Shown here: one piece after another, positions 41,654 to 53,688 of the stretch
Numbering within the stretch: position 1 is the stretch's first letter
Layout of the letters: every line of letters begins with the position of its first letter
NCBI GenBank assembly: GCA_947243795.1
Contig: OX365943.1
Span: 1-64,000 of the forward strand
From: Saccharomyces uvarum
Taxonomy: Eukaryota; Ascomycota; Saccharomycetes; Saccharomycetales; Saccharomycetaceae
Direction of reading: 5' to 3'
Length of the DNA: 64,000 nt
Translations under genes and position numbers: made by a program
Notes under the pieces: generated by a model
The model's input: the letters and a program-made list of their open reading frames with translations, nothing else
Database searches by the model: none
Told to the model about the DNA's origin: nothing

Positions 41654-44278
41654 ATGAGTGAAATTGCTATAGACGTCCAAGGGTTTAATTTTAAAAAGGG
41701 GCGTGAACACAGCTCATGTAGAGGTCAAAGGAAAATAACACAAAAGGATGATGTCATTATTTCTGCAGGTTCTTCTCAATGCTCTCTAAATTCTGACCAT
41801 AAAAATGTAAGCAATGGGAATAGTAGCACCGTGAGGAAAAGTATAAGATCAATTTTCAAAAGAGCGGTTGATTTACCAAGAGTCAACATGGGGCCCCTGA
41901 CATATTCGTATAGTATAAATGACCTTGTTGATAAGAGGTTAAGGAAAGAATGTGATCTTATTACATTATGCCACATACTGCAAAGAGGAATCAAAATGAT
42001 AAGAATAACGCGAAGGAAACGAAAATTTTATGAATTTAAGCTAATTAACAACAACGGACAAATAATATGGAAAGATGGTTCGAAATTCCTTGAGTTAGAT
42101 TCTATTAAAGACATTAGAATTGGTGATATGGCAAGTACCTATCAAGAGGAGGTTGATCCGAAAAGACGAAGGTGTGACAATAAACTCTGGATTACTATCA
42201 TTCACAAAGTTTCAAATAAGTTAAAGGCGTTACACGTGGTTGCTTTAAATGAATCGGACTTTAATACTTTTTTAAGCTGCATTTGTGATTTGGTAATGAT
42301 AAGGAGAGAACTAATGGAAAGCATACTTCTGCCCGATAATTCACAATTCGCTAGGATACATTGGCAAATTACTGTCTCCGAGAAGGAAGAAGACGAGGAA
42401 AGGGATACATTAAGTTTTGAAGATGTGAAAAAACTGTGTGATAAATTTCACATTTATGTTTCTACAGGTCAGCTGTTGCAGGCTTTTCAAATGGCCGATA
42501 TTAATCACAATGGATTGTTGAATTATTTTGAATTTGAGAAATTTATTAAGATTTTGAGAAATAGAAAAGAGATGAATATGCTTTGGTTTAAAGTTACAAA
42601 ATCTCCACACTCACATTTATCATTTGGAGAGTTTTATCGATTTTTGATCAATGAGCAACAGGAACAGGTAGATCGCGAAGCTGCATGGTCATCCTTCTCT
42701 AAATATAAAGAGCCAACTCAGTTGATAATGGGACAAGATGGCTTTACCAAATTTTTGAAAGAACAGCCATATTTGGTTGATGTTGAAGAAGAATTATATT
42801 CCAAGCCGCTGAATCATTATTTTATTGCATCTTCACATAATACTTATTTATTGGGGAAACAAATCGCAGAAACACCATCTGTGGAGGGTTACATTCAGGT
42901 ATTACAACAAGGTTGTAGGTGTGTAGAGATTGACATTTGGGATGGTGAGAATGGCCCGGTGGTGTGCCACGGATTTTTAACATCAGCTATCCCTTTGAAG
43001 ACCGTTATACATGTCATTAAGAAATATGCCTTTATTACGTCCCCGTATCCTCTAATCATTTCATTAGAAATCAATTGTAATAGGGACAATCAAAAATTGG
43101 CAGGTTTGATAATGAGAGAGATTTTGGCGGAGCAGCTTTACTTTTCCGTGACAATAACTGATAAATTACCATCCCCTAAAGAATTAAAGCATAGGATAAT
43201 TTTGAAATCCAAAAAGACAAGTCAAGTGGTTGGAAGTGGTAACGTTGCTGAATCGTTTCCATCTTCTTTCAGTTCTTCTTATGAATCGTCTAATGAGCAG
43301 GATAATAGAATGAAGGACGATTCCACAAACAACAGTAGTAGCAATAATAGTAACACTACCAATTCTTCTAGTATGCAACGGATCAAAAGAATCGGACTGA
43401 AAAAGCACGTTGACATAATTAATGAGATTTTAAGTATATCTGGAATACACGGCATAAAATTCAGAAACTTTTCTTTGCCTGAATCTAAAACGACAGTGCA
43501 TTGTTTTTCATTAAATGAGCATAAAGTGGAATACATGATTAAAGACAAAAATTTAAAGCTTTCGTTGGATAAACATAATAGAAGATACTTGATTAGAGTT
43601 TATCCCCATGCTCTAAGGTACAAATCAACAAACTTTAACCCTATACCCTTTTGGAAAATGGGAGTTCAAATGGTTGCCACAAACTGGCAAACGAACGATA
43701 TCGGACAGCAACTTAATTTGGCCATGTTTCAAATCTTGGACCGTCAACCTGATGGAAGTTTTAAGTCAGGATATATACTAAAACCGAAAAAACTGCTACC
43801 AGTCGTAACAAAGGCCAAGATGATCCCGCTGCTTTACGAACATTTGGCGAATGACAATGATCCGATAACTGTAAAAATCAAAATTCTATCCACACAATTA
43901 TTGCCAAGGTTACAAGATACAATGGCGAGAAGAAACAACACCAGTTCGTATGTTAAAATAGAATTTTATACAGACGAAGAACCGATAGTCCCCATCTCGG
44001 TTGATGAGGGTACAAAGATTTCCGCGACAGAGGCATCCACTAAAAGTTGTCGAGGGAATGGATTCAACCCGATTTGGGATGCTCAAGTTTCTATTACACT
44101 GAAAGATACGGAACTCACCTTTATAAAACTCATGGTAATTTCAGAAGAGGCCCCGATTGCATCAGTATGTTTAAAACTGAGCTATTTGAGGATGGGCTAC
44201 CGTCATATCCCACTATTTAACATGGAGGGGGAGCAATACATCTTTTGCACTTTATTTATTCATACACAAATTCTATAA
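41654..44278 (+). CDS. PLC1: Phosphoinositide-specific phospholipase C, PLC1
   Basis: 874 residues from the ATG at 41654 (S. cerevisiae Plc1: 869); the 16-residue extension upstream begins at TTG and is not used. Delta-type PLC that cleaves PIP2 to IP3 and diacylglycerol, feeding inositol polyphosphate synthesis. Domain order: PH-like region about 115-225, EF-hand region with DINHNGLLNYFEF near 281, catalytic X box with SSHNTYLLGK near 392 and VCHGF near 437, a Ser/Asn-rich linker about 535-580, Y box from about 590, and a C2 domain about 715-874. Both catalytic His residues are present. Calcium dependence is expected from the family. The linker length and composition vary between species. 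Confidence 0.96.
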   Translation: MSEIAIDVQGFNFKKGREHSSCRGQRKITQKDDVIISAGSSQCSLNSDHKNVSNGNSSTVRKSIRSIFKRAVDLPRVNMGPLTYSYSINDLVDKRLRKECDLITLCHILQRGIKMIRITRRKRKFYEFKLINNNGQIIWKDGSKFLELDSIKDIRIGDMASTYQEEVDPKRRRCDNKLWITIIHKVSNKLKALHVVALNESDFNTFLSCICDLVMIRRELMESILLPDNSQFARIHWQITVSEKEEDEERDTLSFEDVKKLCDKFHIYVSTGQLLQAFQMADINHNGLLNYFEFEKFIKILRNRKEMNMLWFKVTKSPHSHLSFGEFYRFLINEQQEQVDREAAWSSFSKYKEPTQLIMGQDGFTKFLKEQPYLVDVEEELYSKPLNHYFIASSHNTYLLGKQIAETPSVEGYIQVLQQGCRCVEIDIWDGENGPVVCHGFLTSAIPLKTVIHVIKKYAFITSPYPLIISLEINCNRDNQKLAGLIMREILAEQLYFSVTITDKLPSPKELKHRIILKSKKTSQVVGSGNVAESFPSSFSSSYESSNEQDNRMKDDSTNNSSSNNSNTTNSSSMQRIKRIGLKKHVDIINEILSISGIHGIKFRNFSLPESKTTVHCFSLNEHKVEYMIKDKNLKLSLDKHNRRYLIRVYPHALRYKSTNFNPIPFWKMGVQMVATNWQTNDIGQQLNLAMFQILDRQPDGSFKSGYILKPKKLLPVVTKAKMIPLLYEHLANDNDPITVKIKILSTQLLPRLQDTMARRNNTSSYVKIEFYTDEEPIVPISVDEGTKISATEASTKSCRGNGFNPIWDAQVSITLKDTELTFIKLMVISEEAPIASVCLKLSYLRMGYRHIPLFNMEGEQYIFCTLFIHTQIL

Positions 44279-44475
44279 GCAAACGTTTCTCCCTCGCAAA
44301 CCACACATCCATCCATACATACATACATACACATTTGCATAACAACATAATCGGCCCATAAGAGCTAGACCAAATTGGGCAAAGAAATAGCGTGAGAATA
44401 ATTGATAGAGTATTCGTTCTTATTGTTGTATCCAAATTAAGCCGATATCAAGTATATATTTCGCGTTGCGCGTTA

Positions 44476-44481
44476 ACGCGT
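44476..44481. promoter_or_regulatory. MluI cell-cycle box (MCB) in the ACM1 promoter
   Basis: ACGCGT lies 124 bp before the ACM1 ATG. It is the binding site of MBF (Mbp1-Swi6), which drives G1/S transcription. This fits the cell-cycle-limited presence of Acm1. Confidence 0.6.
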
Positions 44482-44604
44482 CTTTTTTTTCTTGTACTTG
44501 AAGTACTATATTATATAAAGTAAAAGAAAGGGACAAATGTTGAACTATCTTTGGAAAATCATTAGCCCTTCTAGAGAGAAAATACGACGAGTAACATTAG
44601 GAAA

Positions 44605-45246
44605 ATGATATCACCATCGAAAAAGAGAACAGCCTTACTGGGTAAGAACATTAATCAGAAATCGGGGTTTATAAAAAAAGGTAACGAACTGCATTCACCA
44701 TCGAAGAGAAGATCGCAAGTAGACACAGATTATGCACTAAGGCGAAGCCCGATAAGAGCTGTTAAATTGACACCTTCGAGCTCTTCGCAATTTTTGGTAT
44801 ACGAGGAAACGTCAGAAGAAAGAGACCAGACTATTCATAGGCATAATGAAAACGTACACAATGTTAGACGTGTCGAATGCGATGAAAATGATTCTTTACA
44901 AGTAAAGGAAAACCTCTCACCCACTAATCTTCAGTTCAAGGACATGGTTATTTCACAAAGAGGAGGACAAAGAACTGATTTGGGAGATTTAAGTATTGAT
45001 GAGTTCAAAGGCTATATACAGGATCCTCTTACTGATGAAATCATACCGTTGACATTACCATTAGGGAGCAAAAAAATCAGTCTACCAAGTTTTGTAACTC
45101 CGCCAAGAAATACAAAGATTTCTGGTTTCTTCTCTAGCAAACCTCAGGGACAAAATCCAGAAACTACAATGTCCCGTTCGACGGATGATGTACGTCCAAA
45201 TAAAGTAGTGAGAAAGCTGTCCTTCCGCATATGCGAAGATAATTAA
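44605..45246 (+). CDS. ACM1: APC/C-Cdh1 pseudosubstrate inhibitor ACM1
   Basis: 213 residues (S. cerevisiae Acm1: 209). It binds Cdh1 and blocks the anaphase-promoting complex from G1/S to late mitosis. Visible short motifs: an ABBA-like SQFLVYEE around residues 61-68, a KEN box at 101-103 (VKENLSP), and a destruction-box-type RTDL at 123-126. Several SP/TP sites (Ser3, Ser31, Ser48, Ser105) fit Cdc28 phosphorylation, which stabilises the protein. It is otherwise disordered and basic. The motifs are kept while the spacer sequence differs considerably from S. cerevisiae, the expected pattern for a motif-driven inhibitor. It follows PLC1 and precedes DIM1. Confidence 0.95.
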   Translation: MISPSKKRTALLGKNINQKSGFIKKGNELHSPSKRRSQVDTDYALRRSPIRAVKLTPSSSSQFLVYEETSEERDQTIHRHNENVHNVRRVECDENDSLQVKENLSPTNLQFKDMVISQRGGQRTDLGDLSIDEFKGYIQDPLTDEIIPLTLPLGSKKISLPSFVTPPRNTKISGFFSSKPQGQNPETTMSRSTDDVRPNKVVRKLSFRICEDN

Positions 45247-45320
45247 TTCAGACAACCAACTCCCGCATAACCACTAATGATACCATATAACCCGTTCATA
45301 TACTATTGAGTACGTGTATA

Positions 45321-45350
45321 AAATAATAATAATAATAATAATAACAATAA
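45321..45350. repeat. Trinucleotide (AAT)n microsatellite
   Basis: About seven AAT repeats followed by an interrupted unit, in the 3' region of ACM1 just before the DIM1 promoter. Likely length-polymorphic; no function claimed. Confidence 0.8.
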
Positions 45351-45391
45351 TAAAAGCAAGGTTTTGTTCGTCACCCGGACGGTTAGTTACG

Positions 45392-45420
45392 TAAAAAATT
45401 TTTGAAACTTGCGATGAGGT
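45392..45420 (+). promoter_or_regulatory. RRPE and PAC elements of the DIM1 promoter
   Basis: TAAAAAATTTTT at 45392-45403 fits the rRNA-processing element bound by Stb3. GCGATGAGGT at 45411-45420 fits the PAC element bound by Dot6/Tod6. The adjacent order RRPE then PAC, 130-160 bp before the ATG, is typical of ribosome-biogenesis genes and agrees with the role of DIM1. Confidence 0.75.
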
Positions 45421-45545
45421 GAAAAAGTTGAAAAACATCCAGCCATAATAAAACAGTGTTTGAATTACAAGAAAGCGCTTGATTTGATGATTGTTCGGAC
45501 CATTTCAACGATTATATTCTAGCAAATTAAGTAACAAGGCAGTGA

Positions 45546-46505
<960 letters not shown>

Positions 46506-47488
46506 ATGCTTATCTCATCACGTATTTACACACTTGTATACTATTTATCTGAAATAACGAAAACGCAATCTTCGAGAATCTAATCACAACCAGTGGGGCT
46601 AAATTTCCTTCGAAACTGCAACCACGGACGATCTGTTGGCTACGCCACTCGATAAGAAGCGTTCTCAACGACGCAGGTACAATCAAACCGCAGTGCATTT
46701 TCTTCCTCACCGAGTTCGCTGTCCTTTTTAATAAATGATATCGCTGTGATTCAAAGCTCAAGCCTCGCTAGTTTTTTGACATAAGCAACCTTTTCAAGGC
46801 CGGTGCCTGCAGGAGTGCTGCTATCACTGTCTATCCATTGTGTTGCATAAGATAACATAAAAAAACTGTGGGTTTTTACTTCTCTTATCGGCAACCAACG
46901 CCGATAGCGTCTTCTCACGGCAGCATTGCCAGACCACACGGCGTCGCCAAATGGCACGGCACAGGTGCGGCTGCGCGGGAATGTATCTCCGCATAGGGAC
47001 AAGAAGGACCCTCCTCCCCAAGGCCGCGACAGCAAGTACAGTTAGTTATCTATGGTTTCTTCTACAAAAAAGATTCGTGACGTCTAGTCATGCTTCTCGT
47101 AACTCATTCTCCATTGTAATCGGTTTCTCTGTGCTTTTGGCCGAAATGCTCAGGGGAAAGAGAGGAGAAGCAGACCGTCACAATCAAAACAAACACTTTG
47201 GAGTGCAATGCGATAGCAAATTGATTAGATCTTGGGGTTAGCTGGCCCTTTTTTTGCTTTGGTATTCTTATACTCAAGCGGACATTCATTTACTCAGTTA
47301 TTCTGCTATATATAAACATCGAAGTGTAGATGTACTCGAATTTTCTTGAAGGGCCCGTTTATTATTGCTGTAGTATTTGGACAATAACGGTTTATATAGA
47401 AGTTTTATAGCCAAAAATAGCAGTGTTTTGCATTTCCAACTAAAAGTATAATTGAAAACACAGAAAAAAACGAAACAGAAACCTAATA
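46506..47488. promoter_or_regulatory. DIP5 upstream region
   Basis: 980 bp with no gene. A TATATATAAA box lies near 47308, about 180 bp before the ATG. GC-rich stretches at 46920-46990 stand out against the AT-rich surroundings and could hold amino-acid-sensing (Stp1/Stp2) sites, but I cannot place a precise one. Confidence 0.45.
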
Positions 47489-49318
47489 ATGAAGATGATG
47501 TCTCTAAAGAAGATGCTTACAAGCGCATCGTCCCGTAACTCTTCTTCTCTTGACAATGATCACGATGGTTATTCTATGAAACAGAATCCAGACAAGTTCC
47601 CCGTAAAGGAACAAGAAATATATAACATCGATCTGGAGGAAAATAATATATCCTCTCGTTCATCCACCTCCACATCGCCTTCTGCCAGGGACGATTCGTT
47701 CGCCGTCCCGGATGGTAAAGATGAGACCACAAGGCTAAAGAAAGATTTGAAGGCAAGACATATTTCTATGATTGCCATTGGTGGGTCGCTGGGGACTGGT
47801 CTGCTAATAGGTACAGGTACCGCTTTATTAACTGGGGGGCCCGTAGCAATGCTAATTGCATATGCCTTTGTCGGTCTTCTAGTTTTCTTCACCATGGCTT
47901 GTCTTGGTGAAATGGCTTCTTACATCCCATTGGATGGTTTCACAAGTTATGCTTCACGTTATGTGGATCCTGCTTTAGGGTTTGCCATTGGTTATACTTA
48001 TCTTTTCAAATATTTCATCTTACCTCCAAATCAACTTACTGCTGCTGCATTGGTCATTCAGTATTGGGTTAGCAGAGACAGTGTTAATCCTGGTGTGTGG
48101 ATTACTATCTTTTTGGTGGTAATTGTGGCTATTAATATCGTTGGTGTGAGGTTCTTTGGTGAGTTCGAATTCTGGTTATCTAGTTTCAAAGTCATGGTGA
48201 TGTTGGGACTTATCTTATTACTGTTCGTCATTATGCTTGGTGGCGGGCCCAACCATGATCGTTTAGGGTTCAGATACTGGCGCGATCCTGGTGCTTTCAA
48301 AGAATATTCGGCAGCTATCACTGGTGGTAAGGGGAAATTTGTTTCATTTGCTTCGGTTTTCGTCTACAGTCTTTTCAGTTATACAGGTATTGAATTGACC
48401 GGTATTGTTTGTTCCGAAGCTGAGAATCCAAGGAAAAGTGTTCCAAAGGCAATTAAATTGACCGTTTATCGTATCATTGTTTTCTACCTATGTACCGTTT
48501 TCCTTTTGGGTATGTGCGTAGCCTACAACGATCCTCGTTTACTATCTACAAAGGGTAAAGCTATGTCTGCGGCAGCATCTCCATTTGTGGTGGCCATTCA
48601 AAATTCAGGCATTAAAGTCCTACCTCATATTTTCAACGCTTGTGTTCTTGTTTTCGTCTTCAGTGCCTGCAACTCAGATTTGTACGTTTCTTCCAGAAAC
48701 TTGTACGCATTGGCCATTGATGGTAAGGCACCCAAGATCTTCGCTAAGACCAACAAATGGGGTGTTCCTTACTACGCCTTGATGTTTTCCGTGTTGTTTT
48801 GTTGCCTAGCGTACATGAATGTGTCTGCCGGATCAGCAAAGATTTTTAACTACTTCGTCAATGTTGTCTCTATGTTTGGTATCTTAAGTTGGATCACCAT
48901 CCTGATTGTTTATATCTACTTCGATAAAGCTTGCCGTGCTCAAGGAGTTGATAAGTCAAAGTTTGCCTATGTTGCTCCTGGTCAACGTTACGGTGCTTAT
49001 TTTGCCCTATTCTTTTGTATTTTGATCGCTTTGATCAAGAATTTCACAGTTTTCCTCGGCCATACTTTTGATTATAAAACTTTCATCACTGGGTATATCG
49101 GGTTGCCTATTTATGTTATTTCATGGATTGGATACAAATTAATTTACAAGACCAAAGTGATTAAATCAGAAGACGTGGATCTATACACCCTCAAAGAACT
49201 TTACGATAGAGAGGAAGAGCAAGGCAAACTACAAGACCAAGAAAAGGAGGAACGTTTGCAAAGAAACGGTAAAAACTTGGAATGGTTTTATGAAAAATTC
49301 TTGGGCAATATCTTTTAA
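47489..49318 (+). CDS. DIP5: Dicarboxylic amino-acid permease DIP5
   Basis: 609 residues (S. cerevisiae Dip5: 608), about 93-94 % identical by recall. High-affinity carrier for glutamate and aspartate (also other amino acids) at the plasma membrane, of the APC superfamily. A Ser-rich cytosolic N-terminus of about 88 residues, with Lys residues available for ubiquitin-driven endocytosis, precedes 12 helices; helix 1 holds MIAIGGSLGTGLLIGTGTAL. The C-terminal tail ends GKNLEWFYEKFLGNIF. Related permeases carry the same GTGL substrate-binding loop. It stands alone with its own 1-kb promoter. Confidence 0.97.
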   Translation: MKMMSLKKMLTSASSRNSSSLDNDHDGYSMKQNPDKFPVKEQEIYNIDLEENNISSRSSTSTSPSARDDSFAVPDGKDETTRLKKDLKARHISMIAIGGSLGTGLLIGTGTALLTGGPVAMLIAYAFVGLLVFFTMACLGEMASYIPLDGFTSYASRYVDPALGFAIGYTYLFKYFILPPNQLTAAALVIQYWVSRDSVNPGVWITIFLVVIVAINIVGVRFFGEFEFWLSSFKVMVMLGLILLLFVIMLGGGPNHDRLGFRYWRDPGAFKEYSAAITGGKGKFVSFASVFVYSLFSYTGIELTGIVCSEAENPRKSVPKAIKLTVYRIIVFYLCTVFLLGMCVAYNDPRLLSTKGKAMSAAASPFVVAIQNSGIKVLPHIFNACVLVFVFSACNSDLYVSSRNLYALAIDGKAPKIFAKTNKWGVPYYALMFSVLFCCLAYMNVSAGSAKIFNYFVNVVSMFGILSWITILIVYIYFDKACRAQGVDKSKFAYVAPGQRYGAYFALFFCILIALIKNFTVFLGHTFDYKTFITGYIGLPIYVISWIGYKLIYKTKVIKSEDVDLYTLKELYDREEEQGKLQDQEKEERLQRNGKNLEWFYEKFLGNIF

Positions 49319-49697
49319 ATGTCCCTTTAATGAACACCTCCATGGCTACGCAAAACTATATTCAACAAATTAAAAATTAACAAACGAAAAAGCATTCTTC
49401 TTTCTTGATCTCGTTCCTTCCTTCCTTTTCCATTCATCAAAGTCTTTATTATCATTTTCTACTTTTCATTTCTGCATTAGCATTTCTGCATTACTTGTAT
49501 GAAGGAAGAGATTTCCTTAGAATAAAAGAAAAAAGTCTATGTATAATTTATCGAAAAAAAGACCATTTATATATCACATACATGTTTATAAAACAATTCA
49601 AAATTCAAAATATCAAACAAAAATATAAAAATCAAGAAAATTTTAGGAACTTGTTTGATTCTGAGTATTTTTTTAAATGCTAAATAGCAAATCCTAT
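49319..49697. other. DIP5 / YPL264C convergent gap
   Basis: 380 bp, very AT-rich, with tracts of A and T that suit two 3' ends. No gene. Confidence 0.5.
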
Positions 49698-50759
49698 TCA
49701 ATCTTCCAACTCATCTAATTCGAAATCGGACGTAGAAAGTAATTCACTAGTAGCTACAACGTTTTGTTTCGAAGCTCTCATATTAATGACCCATATGGTA
49801 GAACTAACGATGACTGCCATACCACACCATGTCCATATATTTGGCCAATGGTGAAATAGTATCACGTCCCAAAAAACAGCATAAATAACCTGAGTGTAAG
49901 TCATTAATGAGCCTCTGCCTGCACGCTCCCTTTGGATCCCCATTGTTAATAAGATTTGGTGAATGAAACCAGACACACCCAGATTTAGGAACAGTCCCCA
50001 CTGTTTCCATGAATGTGGCAGCTGCAAAGTCATCGAGGGAATTAAAATCACACCAAGGGCAGCCACAACGGTGGTTACCAGCGAAAAATAGCTGACACTC
50101 ATAATGGCATGCGCCTTGTTACCAATGTATCTTATAATGATATAAACACTGCTCAATCCACATACTCCCAATAAACTTACTCCGATCGCAATGAGCCTTA
50201 ATGTCGGATTTTGAGTTTCGACAATATTATCCTCTGGAATTTCCTGTGCTTTATTTTGTTGGCCAAATAGAAATGTAGGTCGAATAATCAACACCACCCC
50301 GGAGAACGAAATTAAAGATCCCAAGGCTTCAAGTTTACTAAACGGCTCGCCCAACAATAAAAATGATAGGAAAATGGTCAATGTTGGTGACATGAAGGTG
50401 ATCAAAACAGCGTCGCTGATGCTTAGATACATTAAGGAAAAGTACATTCCAAAAACACCAAAAAACCCCATTATACCTCTGAGTATCAACCATTTCCTAT
50501 ATGGGGGTGGGCCCCACGGAATGTCCGGAACACTATGTTTATTCCAGTGCATATACACGAGGGTACAGCAGTAAGTGATGGACATTCTCACTAGCAGAAT
50601 TTGCAAAGGGTTGATTCGCGACTGCGAGGCCTCTAGTGGGTCATTCTCCAAGACTTTGGTAGAAACAACCATAGAAGAGTTGAAAAAATAAGACACTATA
50701 AGTAAGATAAGCCCATAGTTTGGCTTGAGATAATCTTTACTGATTCTTTGCAGTGTCAT
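49698..50759 (-). CDS. EamA/DMT-family membrane transporter, YPL264C-like
   Basis: 353 residues. Ten predicted membrane helices form the two EamA repeats of the drug/metabolite transporter superfamily (about 15-155 and 190-330). Motifs such as YFFNSSMVVSTKVLE in helix 1 and the closing SSTIWVINMRA helix are typical. Substrate unknown. The SLC35G-like fungal members are thought to sit in internal membranes or the plasma membrane; this is inference. An acidic C-terminal tail ends DFELDELED. It is followed on the same strand, upstream, by KEL3. Confidence 0.9.
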   Translation of the reverse strand: MTLQRISKDYLKPNYGLILLIVSYFFNSSMVVSTKVLENDPLEASQSRINPLQILLVRMSITYCCTLVYMHWNKHSVPDIPWGPPPYRKWLILRGIMGFFGVFGMYFSLMYLSISDAVLITFMSPTLTIFLSFLLLGEPFSKLEALGSLISFSGVVLIIRPTFLFGQQNKAQEIPEDNIVETQNPTLRLIAIGVSLLGVCGLSSVYIIIRYIGNKAHAIMSVSYFSLVTTVVAALGVILIPSMTLQLPHSWKQWGLFLNLGVSGFIHQILLTMGIQRERAGRGSLMTYTQVIYAVFWDVILFHHWPNIWTWCGMAVIVSSTIWVINMRASKQNVVATSELLSTSDFELDELED

Positions 50760-50962
50760 TGAGAGGGTAAAAACCTATAGCTGTCTTTGCCTGGTACACT
50801 ATTGTTCGAGAAAATGGCAACACAGTTCTCTATCTTCTCCTCTTGTTTTTTATTTTTCATATGACTCAATTAGTGACTAAAAAAAGGTCCCTACATAAAA
50901 GGCAAATCTCTATCAAAAACTACAATATATAAAGTTTGATATTACATATAAAGCGTGAAATA

Positions 50963-52927
50963 TCACCTTCTCTTAGAAGGTTTGGCAGTAGCGTCTCTTT
51001 CGATGATCCCTCCCGTATCCTCCAGACGTTCTTCCTCGAGGGTGACTTGATCTCTTCTTTCCCACCAACGGTCTTCACAAAGTTCGAAGGATTTAGTCTT
51101 TAATTGTTTACCCTTCAAATTTCTGTTGTTGGATATAGACCAGGTTAAGAAGTTCGCACCTTCTCTCAAATAGAATGCTCTTAGCGTTTCAAATGGTTTA
51201 GGATGGGGCAGCCAAGATCTTTCGTCCGGAATCTCCATTTGCGCTTGTCCATCGTCTTCTTCCTCACTTTCCTCGTCCTCTTCGTCCTCAAGTAACCTAG
51301 TATCCTGTGGTTCCTCTTCGTCGTCATCTTCGTCGTCATCGTCATCCTCGTATTCAAACTCTTCTTCGTCTGAATCCCTATCACCCAATCTTTTGGCTTC
51401 TTCGACCGTGGATAGGTCTTCCCAATAAATTTTGACACCATCCAACTTGTTCAAATCTATACTATAAAACGAGTTTATCGGGTAGTCCTTCTCGCCGAGT
51501 TCCCAGACACCACTGTAAATAAACAACGAATCGTCCACTACGCAGGTTGCCGCGTTGAATCTTGGATGTGGCAATTGATTTGATACGGTGATGCTTTCTT
51601 GATTTTCGTAACCGCTGTCACTCTCGTCATCATCCTCGTCATTGGAAGAGTTGGTACCCGTTGTGGTGGCTGTGTTGTCATCATTGTCGTCCTCCTCATC
51701 ATTTAGATTCGATTTGGCCAGGATGGAATTCAATAAATCTTGCAACTCTTTTTCTTGATCTTTATTGGACTTTCTCTTACTCGTGGCGGGTGAATTCCTG
51801 TGATTTGTGTGGCGCTGAGGTTTGATTCTTAACTTGGACCATTTGTTCAATTCTAAATGAAACATGTATAAATCGTTATAGAAAATAGAATCCAAAGACT
51901 CCTCAGTTTCTTGTAGATCGTAAACACCACCAAAGGCAACGGATTTATTTTGTTTCCACAGATTAAATGAATAGCCTACTCTTGGCGAAGGTTGATTTTT
52001 GAAATTTTTCAATTTTTCCCACTGCCATTTCTTTGGATCTGGTGTTAGAGTCAGCTTCCATGAATCATTCAAGATCTTTCCCTTCATCAAATTTTTATTA
52101 TTTTTCGCAATTGTCTTACAATAACCACCCATTAAGATAGCGGAATTATCCGTGGGGACAAAACAATGACCGGATCTCGCGTCAGGTTTGGTGTTGGTCT
52201 CCAGCTTGGTCCATTTATAGTTCGAAATATCAAAACACCATAAATCATTCAAATAAGAGGTTTGACCACTTCCCAAGTCTCTAAACCCGCCAAACAATAT
52301 GAAATAATTTTTCCAAGCAATGATCCTGTGACCTGATCTAGCACTGGGTGAAGAATCTCTACCACCAAATTCGAGTTTAGTGAATTTCCTTTCATGGCAA
52401 TCGAACAACCATGTGTCAGAGTAATGATAAAACTTGGATTGCTTTGGAGAAGAGAATTCACCACCATGCAACAAGGCTATGCCTGAAGAATGCACAGCAA
52501 CGGCACCACTTGATCTTGGCAAAGGTGCATTTTGTGAAAGGTATTTTTTCCACGAGTTGTTCTTGATGGAGTACGAGTACAGATCATTATAAAAGTGCGT
52601 TAGTTTGGTCTCTGGATCCGTGAATTCACCACCGAAAATAAACAGTTCATGTTTATTGTGTTGCGGATTCGCAAACATTAATGGATGAACGCGACAAGAG
52701 GGCCTTTCCACGGCAGTGATATCAACATGTTCTAATTCAGTCTGCTTCTTAGTAAAACTGGAAAGAAGCTCATCAAGATCTTGGTCACTTTCATCGTCAT
52801 CGTCGCCATCCAGGGCCTTATTCTTGTTCTTATGATACTTTTTCTCTTGTTTTTTTTGGTTCTTTTGACTTTTCAGCTCAGAACGTGCCTTTTTGGCCTC
52901 TTTATCTTTCTTGGACTTTTTCGCCAT
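50963..52927 (-). CDS. KEL3: Kelch-repeat protein KEL3
   Basis: 654 residues (S. cerevisiae Kel3: 651). The N-terminal 60 residues are Lys-rich ([20 protein letters not shown]), followed by an acidic patch. Six or so kelch blades span about residues 75-510, recognisable by repeated [16 protein letters not shown] and SAILMGGY strands and by R-S-G-H/A turns ([18 protein letters not shown]). Two long acidic tracts, about 405-440 and 515-570, interrupt and follow the propeller. The C-terminus has the DUF4110-type tail ([20 protein letters not shown]). Cytosolic; precise role unknown. It is divergent from FUM1 with about 760 bp between the two starts. Confidence 0.95.
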   Translation of the reverse strand: MAKKSKKDKEAKKARSELKSQKNQKKQEKKYHKNKNKALDGDDDDESDQDLDELLSSFTKKQTELEHVDITAVERPSCRVHPLMFANPQHNKHELFIFGGEFTDPETKLTHFYNDLYSYSIKNNSWKKYLSQNAPLPRSSGAVAVHSSGIALLHGGEFSSPKQSKFYHYSDTWLFDCHERKFTKLEFGGRDSSPSARSGHRIIAWKNYFILFGGFRDLGSGQTSYLNDLWCFDISNYKWTKLETNTKPDARSGHCFVPTDNSAILMGGYCKTIAKNNKNLMKGKILNDSWKLTLTPDPKKWQWEKLKNFKNQPSPRVGYSFNLWKQNKSVAFGGVYDLQETEESLDSIFYNDLYMFHLELNKWSKLRIKPQRHTNHRNSPATSKRKSNKDQEKELQDLLNSILAKSNLNDEEDDNDDNTATTTGTNSSNDEDDDESDSGYENQESITVSNQLPHPRFNAATCVVDDSLFIYSGVWELGEKDYPINSFYSIDLNKLDGVKIYWEDLSTVEEAKRLGDRDSDEEEFEYEDDDDDEDDDEEEPQDTRLLEDEEDEESEEEDDGQAQMEIPDERSWLPHPKPFETLRAFYLREGANFLTWSISNNRNLKGKQLKTKSFELCEDRWWERRDQVTLEEERLEDTGGIIERDATAKPSKRR

Positions 52928-53688
52928 GATACGATGAGTTACTAGCCTTGATAACCTCTATTTTTCTTACCGTAGCCAACCTATTCTTCGAGATGCCCAT
53001 CTATTTTCCAATCTTTTTCGTTTTTTTCATTTTTTTCACTTTTCACTAACTACGTTTACGGGAAAATTCAAGAAACTAAACTTTTAGATACTACTACTCT
53101 ATTAAACAACGACAAGAAGCAAATACGGTATGTGAGAGCATTGCGGGAACTTATACCGGGATGATATAACAGATTTGTATGGTTTTTTGCAAACGCGCAT
53201 GCTTGCTTTGTAAATGTAGTTCATTAAAACCTTAGATCCGAGCCGAACGACCACAGATAGTACCAAAACGCCAGCACTACTAGTGTTTGTCGTCGATGGC
53301 AGGGGCACAGAGCTGTCAAACGTGGTCGTGATTGCCTCTGTTCTTTTCCATCAACACCTCACTAGGGGTCCAAGAACCTGCGCCTGCGCCGATTCTCGGA
53401 ATGACTACCCCGATTTCGGAATGGGCCCTCGTTGATTGGCTCTTTCTTGTGGAACCCTTTTTGCTTCTCATATAGGCTATATAAAACCAGCGTTACTGTT
53501 GTAGACACTGCACTTGCATCTGCCAAGAAATTGGACCGAATAACTGGAGAAAGTGACTCTAGTCCTTTTTTGAAATCTTCATATTCTTATCGTTTTTGCA
53601 TTTTTGACTTCTACTGCAGCAACAGATTTTTTTCAAATCAAGAACTTCCCATAAAATCAAGTCAATAAACGATAAGAGAGGTACAATC
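52928..53688. promoter_or_regulatory. Divergent KEL3 / FUM1 promoter
   Basis: 760 bp shared upstream region. A CTATATAAAAC box near 53477 lies about 210 bp before the FUM1 ATG. T-rich tracts near 53014-53040 sit close to the KEL3 start. No specific activator site is claimed. Confidence 0.45.
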
